NCBI GenBank assembly: GCA_963653535.1
Contig: CAVJWU010000008.1
Span: 1 to 38,611, forward strand
Length of the DNA stretch: 38,611 bases
Direction of reading: 5' to 3'
DNA from: UBA3210 sp963653535
GTDB taxonomy: Bacteria > Bacillota_I > Bacilli_A > RFN20 > CAG-449
Shown one piece after another: positions 25,292 to 33,361 of the stretch. The notes beneath the pieces are model-generated. The model was not told the origin of the DNA, did not search any database, and worked only from the letters and a program-made list of their open reading frames with translations. Position 1 is the first letter of the stretch, and the number at the start of each line of letters is the position of its first letter. The translations under genes were made by a program, and so were the position numbers.

Positions 25292-25771
25292 TTATTTAAA
25301 CTCTATAAAAGGAATCTTTCCTTCGTACTTTCTATATTTTACATTTGTCATATCAAACATTCTTTTACTCGCGATAATTGAAGGAGTATCTTTATATTTA
25401 TCTTCAATATAAATTACTTCTTTAATTCCTGATTGAATAATAGCTTTCGCACATTCATTACAAGGGAATAAAGTGACATAAATTCTTCCACCTTCTAGTG
25501 AACTTGTCGCATTTAAGATTGCGTTAAATTCAGCATGGCATACATATAGATATTTAGTATCAACTTGTTCACCTTCTCTTGCCCAAGGCATATCATCATC
25601 ATTACAACCAATTGGCATACCATTGTAGCCCATTGTTAATACCTTGTTCTTACTTGAAGCAACTAAAGCACCTACTTGAGTCGAAGGATCTTTACTTCTA
25701 AATGAAGCAAGTTTAGCCACACCCATAAAATATTCATCCCAAGTAATATAATCTTTTCTTTGTCCTGCCAT
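25292..25771 (-). CDS. comEB: dCMP deaminase (ComEB-like)
   Basis: The 159-residue zinc deaminase turns dCMP into dUMP for thymidylate synthesis. The active site is His79-Ala-Glu81 (CHAEFNAI) and the zinc cysteines are Cys104 and Cys107 (FPCNECAKAI). The front WDEYFMGVAKLASFRSKDPSTQVGA is typical. It is the first gene of the seven-gene operon; a TATAAT box lies at 25791-25796 with no clear -35. The ribosome site GCAGGTGAAATT precedes the ATG. Confidence 0.95.
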   Translation of the reverse strand: MAGQRKDYITWDEYFMGVAKLASFRSKDPSTQVGALVASSKNKVLTMGYNGMPIGCNDDDMPWAREGEQVDTKYLYVCHAEFNAILNATSSLEGGRIYVTLFPCNECAKAIIQSGIKEVIYIEDKYKDTPSIIASKRMFDMTNVKYRKYEGKIPFIEFK

Positions 25772-25887
25772 AATTTCACCTGCCTAATAAATTATACATA
25801 ATTTAACCATATTTTACGCATAAAAGAATATATTTATTTTAAAATAAATCAAGTTAGAATATAATTTTCTAAAGGAGGTTATTTTAT

Positions 25888-26598
25888 ATGGGAGAAAATA
25901 TCATTACCATTCGTAACTTAACCAAAACTTACGCCGGAAATTCTTTTCCTAGTTTAAGAAATATTGATTTAGATTTATCAACTGGTCAAATTGTTGGTTT
26001 ACTCGGACCTAATGGTTCAGGAAAGACAACTTTAATTAAGATATTAAATGGCTTATTAAGATCTTATAATGGTGAAGTATATATTGACGGTCACGAAGTA
26101 GATGCATACACTAAATCAATTATTTCTTATTTACCAGATTCAACTTATCTAGATCAAAATCATACTGTTATTCAAGTAATCAATATGTTTAAAGATTTAT
26201 ATAGTGATTTTAGTGAAGATAAGATGATGGATTTACTACAAAAGTTTAGAATTGAGCCAAAAGCAAAAATAAAATCACTTTCAAAAGGCAATAAAGAAAA
26301 AGTCCAATTAGGTTTAGTTTTATCGCGTAACGCGAAAATATATATTCTTGATGAGCCAATCGGAGGAGTTGATCCTGCAACTAGAGAATATATTATTAAC
26401 GTTATCCTCGCGAACTACAATAAAGACGCATTAGTAATTATCGCAACGCATTTAATTGAAGAAATTGAATCAATCTGTAAAACAATTATCTTCCTAAAAG
26501 AAGGTAAGATAATTAGAGTTGGTGATAAAGATCAATTAATTAAAGAACACGATAAATCAATTAATGAATTATTTAAGGAGGATTTTAAATGTTTCTAA
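25888..26598 (+). CDS. ABC transporter ATP-binding protein (YtrB-like)
   Basis: The 236-residue ATPase has Walker A LLGPNGSGKTT, signature LSKGNKEKVQLG, Walker B IYILDEPIGGVDP and H-loop IATHL. The LSKGN signature and IGGVDPATREYI are typical of the BcrA/YtrB-like exporters. A strong AAAGGAGG site precedes ATG. The last 10 bases overlap the permease gene. No GntR regulator (YtrA) is adjacent, though a palindrome lies just upstream. Confidence 0.93.
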   Translation: MGENIITIRNLTKTYAGNSFPSLRNIDLDLSTGQIVGLLGPNGSGKTTLIKILNGLLRSYNGEVYIDGHEVDAYTKSIISYLPDSTYLDQNHTVIQVINMFKDLYSDFSEDKMMDLLQKFRIEPKAKIKSLSKGNKEKVQLGLVLSRNAKIYILDEPIGGVDPATREYIINVILANYNKDALVIIATHLIEEIESICKTIIFLKEGKIIRVGDKDQLIKEHDKSINELFKEDFKCF

Positions 26599-27389
26599 AA
26601 TTATTAAAACACGATTTAATCTCTTTAAAGAATTCTTTCTTTATTCTCTTTATAATCACGATATGTATTGCATGTATCGCTCCATTTCTTATTTTTAGCA
26701 TTTATAAATTATCTTTATCAAGCGAAGTTAATTTAACAATTAGTTATATGTTACTATTTGGAATATATTCATTAATTGGATGTTTCATTTTAGTTATTAT
26801 TACTTTATATATAATTAATTCTATCCGTTTTTTTAAACAAAGTTTCTTCTCTTCTCAAGGTTATTTAACTTTGACATTACCTATTTCCACCGGAAAGAAT
26901 GTTATTTCTAAGTTATTATCTATCATTATATGGGGAATTGCGTTTACTGTAGTCGGTGTAGTAAGTCTATTCTTTTCTGCCTTAATCTTAAATACATTAA
27001 TTGGTCATAGTGAAGGGGTGGATGTTTCAATATTTACTCAAATTAAAAACTTTTTTACTCCTTCATCAAATATAGATATAAGACAAGTTACAATAAACAT
27101 TCTTAGTTCATTTAGTAGTTTCTTTTCATCGATATTAATGTTATGTGCCATATTATTTGTTATTACCTTAGGTAATGTTAAACCATTTAAAAATCATTCA
27201 GTCTTCTTTAGTATCGTTTTTGCGATAGGTTTATTCTTTATTTATTCAATCGGAATAACTAATATAAATAGGTTATTTTCTGATTTAATAATTATGAATA
27301 TCATTAATATCTTATTAGAACTAGCTTTTATTATCTTAGGTGTCTTCTTAATCGTTAAATTAATTGATAATAAAGTGGAAATTTCTTAA
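26589..27389 (+). CDS. ABC transporter permease
   Basis: The 266-residue protein has about six membrane segments and belongs with the ATPase whose gene it overlaps; AAGGAGGATTTTAA stands directly before its ATG. The loop HSEGVDVSIFTQIKNFFTPSS faces out. The pair could export a peptide or drug, or act in envelope stress; the sequence does not say which. It has no extracellular substrate domain. A strong terminator follows. Confidence 0.88.
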   Translation: MFLKLLKHDLISLKNSFFILFIITICIACIAPFLIFSIYKLSLSSEVNLTISYMLLFGIYSLIGCFILVIITLYIINSIRFFKQSFFSSQGYLTLTLPISTGKNVISKLLSIIIWGIAFTVVGVVSLFFSALILNTLIGHSEGVDVSIFTQIKNFFTPSSNIDIRQVTINILSSFSSFFSSILMLCAILFVITLGNVKPFKNHSVFFSIVFAIGLFFIYSIGITNINRLFSDLIIMNIINILLELAFIILGVFLIVKLIDNKVEIS

Positions 27390-27401
27390 TTAAATCATTA
27401 A

Positions 27402-27431
27402 AAAAGATTATCGTTCTCACGATAATCTTTT
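27402..27431 (+). terminator. Bidirectional terminator between the ABC operon and a lipoprotein gene
   Basis: AAAAGATTATCGT pairs perfectly with ACGATAATCTTTT around TCTC (13 bp). T runs lie on both sides, so it can stop the plus-strand ABC transcript and the minus-strand lipoprotein transcript. Confidence 0.88.
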
Positions 27432-27456
27432 CTTTACTATTATCAATTTATTTAAT

Positions 27457-27954
27457 CTATTTACTATAAGAAATAGTAAAATTCATGCTATTAGAATCAT
27501 TTAAAGCATAAGTAAATGTAGTTAATAAACCATATTCATTCCAAGCGAAGTAATTACTGATAGCAGTTTCGCTTGAACTAGAAGATGATGAAGGAACATA
27601 TTTCATTTCAAATGTAGAACCTGCATAATATTCATAATCTTTTAATTCACTTTCACTAGTAGAAACTACGTTCTTAAGATCAAAAGCATTGATTGCAGAA
27701 GTATAAACCGCATCACTTAATGATTCAGGAGTTAAAGCTCTATTTTTGAGAGTTGCCTTAAAATTAACGCTAGTAGTAGTTGAACCATATTTAACACTAC
27801 CACTTACATTCGCGTTAGTATATTCAACTGTTTTCTTTAAAGCTTCTTCTGCTTTTGTTTTAAATGTTGCAAATTCTACTTTAGAATTACCACATCCAAC
27901 TAATGTAGCCGCGCATAATGTCAATAAACACGCATTTTTAAATAATTTTTTCAT
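27457..27954 (-). CDS. Small lipoprotein, unknown function
   Basis: The 165-residue lipoprotein has the signal MKKLFKNACLLTLCAATLVGC, with the acylated Cys at residue 21, and a mature domain of alternating Thr/Ser/Val strands that resembles a small beta structure. It contains a Ser stretch (PSSSSSSSE) near residue 130. No family is recognised. The style (KAEEALKKTVEYTNANVSGSVKYG...) resembles the 290-residue lipoprotein at 2896-3768. It is alone, with GGAGG upstream of its ATG and TAG as stop. Confidence 0.78.
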   Translation of the reverse strand: MKKLFKNACLLTLCAATLVGCGNSKVEFATFKTKAEEALKKTVEYTNANVSGSVKYGSTTTSVNFKATLKNRALTPESLSDAVYTSAINAFDLKNVVSTSESELKDYEYYAGSTFEMKYVPSSSSSSSETAISNYFAWNEYGLLTTFTYALNDSNSMNFTISYSK

Positions 27955-28041
27955 TTTAAATCCCTCCTATATACGACCTTACGTCTATATATCTAAATAA
28001 ATTATACTTAGACTTTTAACATGTGTAAATAAATAAGTTAA

Positions 28042-28079
28042 TAAAAAATCTCTAGATAAAGATTATTTTTACCTAGAGA
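28042..28079 (-). terminator. Intrinsic terminator of the tetR-alpha-galactosidase operon
   Basis: On the minus strand TCTCTAGGTAAA pairs with TTTATCTAGAGA (one mismatch) around a 7-nt loop, followed by TTTTTTA. It ends just after the glycosyltransferase-like gene. Confidence 0.8.
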
Positions 28080-28089
28080 GATATATAAC

Positions 28090-29526
28090 TTATTTTTTCG
28101 TGGCTAGTTTTACGCATTCATAAGCCCCGTTATAAAGACCCATTTTATTAAGACGTAAAATTTGTTCGTTCATATTTTTTAGTAATGCTTTATCAGAGAT
28201 AAAATCATCTAACATTAATTTCATCTTCTTAGTTGTATCACATTCATAAGTTGCATCGCCAATTTCTTTGCCGTAATACGCGGAGAAAACTTCATGTCCC
28301 CCAATATGTCTCATAAAGATTTTAGGAATAGGATAGAAAACTAATTCACTTGGTTTAGTGATGAGTAAATCACATTTTCTCATTAATAAATTAGTTGAAT
28401 ATACGGCAGGGAAAATGTCTTTATGGAAGATATTATAAACACCCTTAATTTCTAAATCATTCATCTTATTAACGAACTCTTTAAATTCTTCATATTGATC
28501 AAAATAAGTTTTAAAATCTTTATAGCCATCAATTTCTTTACAAAGATATTCATAAACTTTTAAGTGATCACCAAAGTTAATAAATAAAGCTACTTTATTT
28601 TCTTTTACGTATGGAAGAAGATGTTTTAATATTTCCATGAATTGTTTTTGTCCTGCTCCAGCTCCTCCGACTGTTAAAAGAATTCTAATTGGGGCATTAT
28701 TTTCTAATCGATCAAGTCTTTTCGCAGTATCATTTTCTAAAGAAGAAACAATTTCATGATCAACATAATGACCAACATATTTAATTTGATCATCAGGAAT
28801 ATGTTTTAAATGTCTATTTTTATCAAATCCATCGAGTCTTTTATATCCATAATAACCAAATGAAGTTTGTACGGTGTGAATAGCCCCTTCAGAAAGATGT
28901 AAAGCCATCGGCCAATTATCAGGAATCGCGTTAACTACATGAGTCATGCCGGCATGAATAGCCGCTTGTGAAGGCCATGCGTGAGTTGCGATATATGGAG
29001 TGTCCTTAGGAATATGTTTAAATAAAGGAACAAGTAATTCAGCATTCTTTTGATCCCCTGGATTATAGACTAATTGTTTAAAGACATCACGGTTAAATAC
29101 TTCCCAAACAAAATGATTAAATAATTTAGATTTTTGTGAAATTCTTGATCCTAATGAATATAAATCGTTTTGGGCTCTAATTACTTTTGATCCAGTCGCA
29201 TCAAATGAAGCTAAATCAAGCCAGATAGGAACGTAGCCCATCGCACGAGCGCAGCTAGCCATCGCGATAGAAATTCGATAATGGCCAAATCCCATACGAA
29301 TATTGCCGACAATTAACCCATTACTAGGAAAAGGTTCATTTTGATCTTTAACAACAATATTTTTTGCGTCGATAAAATCTAATGATTCAATTTTATTGAA
29401 ACCTAATTTATAATCGACATTTGAATCATCTCCAAATTTTTTAATATATTTTTGTTTATTTTTGTTCGCTTTCTTAATCGTTTTTTTAGGTATAGAATTA
29501 CCAAATACGACACTAGATTTATCCAT
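28090..29526 (-). CDS. GT-B fold glycosyltransferase-like protein
   Basis: The 478-residue protein has two Rossmann-like halves. The first begins LIVGNIRMGFGHYRISIAMASCARAMGY (about residues 71-97), a glycine/His loop like that of MurG and diacylglycerol galactosyltransferases. The second starts with RILLTVGGAGAGQKQF (about 281-296) and ends with LLITKPSELVFYPIPKIFMRHIGGHE, placed like the nucleotide-sugar site of those enzymes. No membrane helix is seen. It overlaps the alpha-galactosidase gene by 8 bases. The sugar donor and acceptor are unknown, and a non-enzyme GT-B fold is possible. Confidence 0.6.
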   Translation of the reverse strand: MDKSSVVFGNSIPKKTIKKANKNKQKYIKKFGDDSNVDYKLGFNKIESLDFIDAKNIVVKDQNEPFPSNGLIVGNIRMGFGHYRISIAMASCARAMGYVPIWLDLASFDATGSKVIRAQNDLYSLGSRISQKSKLFNHFVWEVFNRDVFKQLVYNPGDQKNAELLVPLFKHIPKDTPYIATHAWPSQAAIHAGMTHVVNAIPDNWPMALHLSEGAIHTVQTSFGYYGYKRLDGFDKNRHLKHIPDDQIKYVGHYVDHEIVSSLENDTAKRLDRLENNAPIRILLTVGGAGAGQKQFMEILKHLLPYVKENKVALFINFGDHLKVYEYLCKEIDGYKDFKTYFDQYEEFKEFVNKMNDLEIKGVYNIFHKDIFPAVYSTNLLMRKCDLLITKPSELVFYPIPKIFMRHIGGHEVFSAYYGKEIGDATYECDTTKKMKLMLDDFISDKALLKNMNEQILRLNKMGLYNGAYECVKLATKK

Positions 29527-31138
29527 TTATTAATTCTCCTTTCTTAGGGTTATAGACTAACTTAGCCTCAGTTCCATTAAGAACATAAGTAATGGTTACA
29601 TCTTTTTTATTAGTGATAATATTAGTTATTTTCGCTTTCGATAAAATTTGTGCTTCTAATAATATTTTTTTCTTTTCTTCACTATAAGAAGAGACATTAT
29701 CACTTGTTAAATATAAAGCACCACATAAATGATTAATTTTAATTAATGCCTCTTTTTGTTTCTCGTTTAAGAAGATATTATCATCTCGAAGTAAATAAAC
29801 GTCAGGATCATTTCTAAAGACAAAATTATCCATTGGGAAACGATAAATTGTATCTAATAACGTATGTTTAGTGGAATTTCTTTCGCGATGAGCGAGAACC
29901 ATATAAAATTCATCATCAAATTTTAATGATACATCACACCCTACACGACAATAGTCGACGTTATTAAAAGCATTTTCTAATGGTACTCCACATCCTAAGA
30001 TAAGTTTATCTTTTAAGATGTTTCTTAAGAAAATCATCATCTCTTGCATTACTTGTGAACGAGATTTACCTTCAACACGAACTAGATTAACCGCATAAAG
30101 AAAATCAAGTTTAAAAAAGTCAAATCCTAAAGAAATATAATATTCTAAGCATTCCTTAATATAATCAAGCACTTCTTGTTTTCTTATATCTAAAGACAAT
30201 TGATGTGACCAGTTTCCTCCTGCGAATACAGGATTATTTTTTTTATCAACATAAACCCAGTCAGGATGCTTTTTATATATCTCTGATTCTTGTTCAACAA
30301 CAAATGGGGCGAGCCAAATTCCCGCGAGAAGATTTTTATCATGAATCTTTTTTACAATTCCTTCTAATCCATGAGGAAATTTATTTTTATCAATATTTAA
30401 CCAATCACCAACTTTTGTTTCAAATCCATCATCGATTTGAAATAAGTCATAATTATTTTCATCGATTCCAACTAAAGCTAAATTAATTTTATCTTCATTA
30501 ATATCTTGATAATGATTGTACCAAGAAGTATAACCTCTTAATTTTTCTTTTGAGCTTGTTCCGATAGTTTTAAAATATAATTTTTGTGTTTCTAAAAGAT
30601 TACCTTCTAAATAACAATAATCAAGTAAAGTAAATTCGTTTGTAACATTAACTCCTTCACAATCACTTTCTAAAACAATTAAGTTTCTTCTAATATCGTA
30701 TTTTATTACTAAATACGCATTATTTACGTTATATGAGCCATAAAAACAAATATTATCATTTCTTCTTAAATAACTATAAGTATAACCGTGAAGAACATGT
30801 TTATGAGTAGGTCTAAAAGTGTAATCGCCATAAGCATCAAACTTATATTTATTAGTCATATAACGACCAAATCTAATTTTATGAAGTGATTCACGAAGAG
30901 AAAATTCTCTTGTATCAGTCCAAGATTGATAACCATTAACTAAAATCTTATCTTCTTTATGATATGTAAAACGTTTGTTTATTTTAAATGAAATTAAGGT
31001 TATCTTATTTTTAGCTTTAATTTTATAAACAGTTCTAGAACCTATAGAATTTTTAATAATCTTATAATCTTCATTTTCTTCTGCATAAGAGACAACCTTA
31101 CGACCGAATTTAAAATAACTAACTTCCATTAGTTTCAT
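29519..31138 (-). CDS. GH36-type alpha-galactosidase
   Basis: This 539-residue glycoside hydrolase releases terminal alpha-galactose. The (beta/alpha)8 domain has LFQIDDGFETKVGDW (residues 233-246), nucleophile Asp345 in FFKLDFLYA and the acid/base Asp402 in CRVGCDVSL. The N-terminal beta domain has LVNGYQSWTDTREF and YGDYTF. There is no signal peptide, so it acts in the cytoplasm on sugar brought in by the GPH symporter next door. It is shorter than the 720-residue AgaA type, matching small GH36 forms. Confidence 0.9.
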   Translation of the reverse strand: MKLMEVSYFKFGRKVVSYAEENEDYKIIKNSIGSRTVYKIKAKNKITLISFKINKRFTYHKEDKILVNGYQSWTDTREFSLRESLHKIRFGRYMTNKYKFDAYGDYTFRPTHKHVLHGYTYSYLRRNDNICFYGSYNVNNAYLVIKYDIRRNLIVLESDCEGVNVTNEFTLLDYCYLEGNLLETQKLYFKTIGTSSKEKLRGYTSWYNHYQDINEDKINLALVGIDENNYDLFQIDDGFETKVGDWLNIDKNKFPHGLEGIVKKIHDKNLLAGIWLAPFVVEQESEIYKKHPDWVYVDKKNNPVFAGGNWSHQLSLDIRKQEVLDYIKECLEYYISLGFDFFKLDFLYAVNLVRVEGKSRSQVMQEMMIFLRNILKDKLILGCGVPLENAFNNVDYCRVGCDVSLKFDDEFYMVLAHRERNSTKHTLLDTIYRFPMDNFVFRNDPDVYLLRDDNIFLNEKQKEALIKINHLCGALYLTSDNVSSYSEEKKKILLEAQILSKAKITNIITNKKDVTITYVLNGTEAKLVYNPKKGELING

Positions 31139-31143
31139 ATTTA

Positions 31144-32556
31144 TTATTTTCCTTCTTCACTAGGAAGATCTTTTTTATTATCTTCAATAGTTTTCATAAC
31201 GCTCTTTTCATTGTAGAAGAATAAAATAACCGCGCCTAAAGTACATGAGACAATCGCGACTATCGCAACAATTCTTAACCCTAAGGAAGAAGCTGTTAAA
31301 TCGTTAGAAGTTAAATCTTGGCTTGAACCAATTATAGCAAGGGACGTAAAAGCAAGCATCGCGACTGATTGGCCTAATTTCATCGCGAAAGTTCTCGCTG
31401 CAAAGAACATTCCTTCTCTCTTTTCACCTGTTTTAATCGCGTCTTCTTCCGCAACATCCGCGACAATTGACTGAGGAATAATACCAAGTAATGACATTGG
31501 GAAAGCTGCGATAATGACAATTAAGATACCAAAGACGATTCCTGGAAGAGGAATAACGCCAATTAAAGCAGTAACGACATAAGCTAAAGCTAGACCTAAG
31601 AAACCTGCGCAGACAAGTTTACGTTTACCAAATTTAACAACTAATTTACTTACAACTGGATAGAAACATGCACTTAACACAGTCATGGCGCCTAAGAAAA
31701 CAGTCGTATAGAATTCATCTAATTGCATTGATACTTTAACAAAGAAAGGTAACCCTGTTTGGAATAAAGTTAAACCGATCCAATAAGCAATATCAGACCA
31801 AACAAATATTCTAAATTGCTTATTTTTAAATGTTGCGATTAAAGATTTAGTAGTGCTTACTTCAGAAGGTTTTGCATCAACGAAATCTTTTTCATTTAAT
31901 TTTAATGCAGGAATTAACATCATGATGCAAGCAATAATAGCGAGAACAATAAAACAAATTCGATATGACCAATCAAATGAAACAACATTTCTTAATACCC
32001 CAGCAAAGACGAAAGGCATATAAGCAAGCATTGTACCAGCGAAATAAGTTAAAGAAATCGCGGTTGAAATATACATTCTATCATCTTGAGTTTTGCCAAA
32101 TTCAGAGATTAATGCATTATATGGAGTACAATAAATTGTCATAAATAAATAATATAAAATGAGGAAAATAGAAATCCAAGCAACATTCCAGCCCGAAATC
32201 ATTGATACTGGTGCACAGAAGACTAATACAGTAATAATCGATAAAGGAATTGCCGCGAATTTCATAAAAGGAATTCTTCTTCCTTTAGGATTTTTTGATT
32301 TATCTGATAAAGTCGCGATAATTGGATCAGTAACTGCATCAAAAATACGACATCCGAAAGTAATTAAGCCTAAAATAGTTAATACTCCAAAAATGACTAG
32401 TCCTGGAGTAATATATTGATTAGCCCCAGAAGCAATATCATTTTGAGTAGGTAAATAGAAAGTAACTAACCAAGCGTTAATAACTCCACTTAATATTGAC
32501 CAACCTAATTGGCCAAGAGCAAATATCCACATTTGCTTTTTTGTTAATCTTTTCAT
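31144..32556 (-). CDS. GPH family sugar:cation symporter (MFS)
   Basis: The 470-residue protein has 12 membrane helices and the glycoside-pentoside-hexuronide family signs: FGCRIFDAVTDPIIATLSDKSKNPKGRRIPFMKFAAIPL in loop 2-3 and YNALISEFGKTQDDRMYIS after helix 4. Members import alpha-galactosides such as melibiose with Na+ or H+. Between an alpha-galactosidase and a TetR gene this role is likely, though the sugar is not proven. Ribosome site AAAGGAGGACC precedes ATG. Confidence 0.92.
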   Translation of the reverse strand: MKRLTKKQMWIFALGQLGWSILSGVINAWLVTFYLPTQNDIASGANQYITPGLVIFGVLTILGLITFGCRIFDAVTDPIIATLSDKSKNPKGRRIPFMKFAAIPLSIITVLVFCAPVSMISGWNVAWISIFLILYYLFMTIYCTPYNALISEFGKTQDDRMYISTAISLTYFAGTMLAYMPFVFAGVLRNVVSFDWSYRICFIVLAIIACIMMLIPALKLNEKDFVDAKPSEVSTTKSLIATFKNKQFRIFVWSDIAYWIGLTLFQTGLPFFVKVSMQLDEFYTTVFLGAMTVLSACFYPVVSKLVVKFGKRKLVCAGFLGLALAYVVTALIGVIPLPGIVFGILIVIIAAFPMSLLGIIPQSIVADVAEEDAIKTGEKREGMFFAARTFAMKLGQSVAMLAFTSLAIIGSSQDLTSNDLTASSLGLRIVAIVAIVSCTLGAVILFFYNEKSVMKTIEDNKKDLPSEEGK

Positions 32557-32579
32557 AAGGTCCTCCTTTTATAATAAGA

Positions 32580-33188
32580 TTATTTTTTAATTCTAAATAG
32601 AAATACATCTATTAGGGAAGAAATCTCTTCTTCATGATTAGATGAATCATCATCTAGAAGAATATTTTCTACCGCGAGTTTTTTACAAAATGATAGTAAG
32701 GCAATACTAGTAGTTCGATAATATATGTCTAAATTAATATCATCTCTTAATGAATTATCTAAAATACCTTTTTTATAATATTTAAAATAGATATCTTTAA
32801 ATAAATTGACGTTTTCAGTATAAACATCTAAATTCATGCCTATTTCGTTATGAATATAAGCATCAAGAGAATAGACAAATGAATAATATGATTTATCTTC
32901 TTTAAAGATTTTTAAATATGCTTCATAAAATTCTTTAATATTTTCATAACCAGATTTATCTTCATTAAATATAAAATATTTTTCTAATAAATCTTTCGAT
33001 AATCGTTCCGCAACTTCAATAACTAAGTTTTGTTTCTTACCAAAATATCGATATAAAGTAGCTTCTCCAATACCAATATAAGAAGCAATATCACTCATTG
33101 TTACACTCGATATTGATTTACTTAAGAACAGTTTGGTCGCTTCTAATAAAATGAAATTATTTTGTGCCTCTTTCAATTTAGAAGTCAT
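32580..33188 (-). CDS. TetR family transcriptional regulator
   Basis: The 202-residue regulator has a TetR helix-turn-helix at residues about 5-53: ILLEATKLFLSKSISSVTMSDIASYIGIGEATLYRYFGKKQNLV. The C-terminal ligand domain is divergent. It is first gene of the sugar operon and lies beside two palindromic operators, so it probably represses its own operon and is released by a sugar or glycolipid ligand. GGGAGG precedes ATG. Confidence 0.92.
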   Translation of the reverse strand: MTSKLKEAQNNFILLEATKLFLSKSISSVTMSDIASYIGIGEATLYRYFGKKQNLVIEVAERLSKDLLEKYFIFNEDKSGYENIKEFYEAYLKIFKEDKSYYSFVYSLDAYIHNEIGMNLDVYTENVNLFKDIYFKYYKKGILDNSLRDDINLDIYYRTTSIALLSFCKKLAVENILLDDDSSNHEEEISSLIDVFLFRIKK

Positions 33189-33210
33189 AATTACCTCCCT
33201 TCATTTTTTT

Positions 33211-33227
33211 TGATAGGCAGCCTATCA
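33211..33227. promoter_or_regulatory. TetR-type operator 1
   Basis: A perfect inverted repeat TGATAGG-CAG-CCTATCA lies 23-39 bases upstream of the tetR start. Size and position fit a TetR-family binding site. Confidence 0.65.
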
Positions 33228-33230
33228 TTT

Positions 33231-33247
33231 TGATAATCCACCTATTA
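33231..33247. promoter_or_regulatory. TetR-type operator 2 (imperfect)
   Basis: TGATAATCCACCTATTA matches operator 1 at 12 of 17 positions. The two centres are exactly 20 bp apart, about two helical turns, which would allow two dimers to bind the same face. Confidence 0.5.
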
Positions 33248-33277
33248 AAAGTTTAACATTTAAGAATAAATTATCAA

Positions 33278-33291
33278 TGGTAACGCTTACA
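33278..33291 (-). promoter_or_regulatory. cre (CcpA) site upstream of the tetR-sugar operon
   Basis: The minus strand reads TGTAAGCGTTACCA, a perfect match to TGWAARCGYTWNCW. It is directly next to a possible -35 TTGATA (33277-33272, paired with TAAACT). A weak -10 lies 16 bases on. CcpA itself is not in the window. Confidence 0.65.
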
Positions 33292-33303
33292 TTTACTTTT
33301 ATA

Positions 33304-33339
33304 ATAAAAAAGAACTTAGTTTATTTTTCCTAAGTTCTT
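33304..33339 (-). terminator. Intrinsic terminator of tldD-tldE
   Basis: On the minus strand AAGAACTTAG pairs perfectly with CTAAGTTCTT around a 10-nt AT loop, followed by a T run. It lies 23 bases after the tldE stop. Confidence 0.85.
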
Positions 33340-33361
33340 ATAAAAATCGATTTTATAGTAA

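Noticed and set aside
29519..33188. A full raffinose/melibiose locus with several glycosidases
   Set aside because: Only one glycosidase, one symporter and one regulator are present. The substrate is not shown by the sequence, so no sugar name was given.
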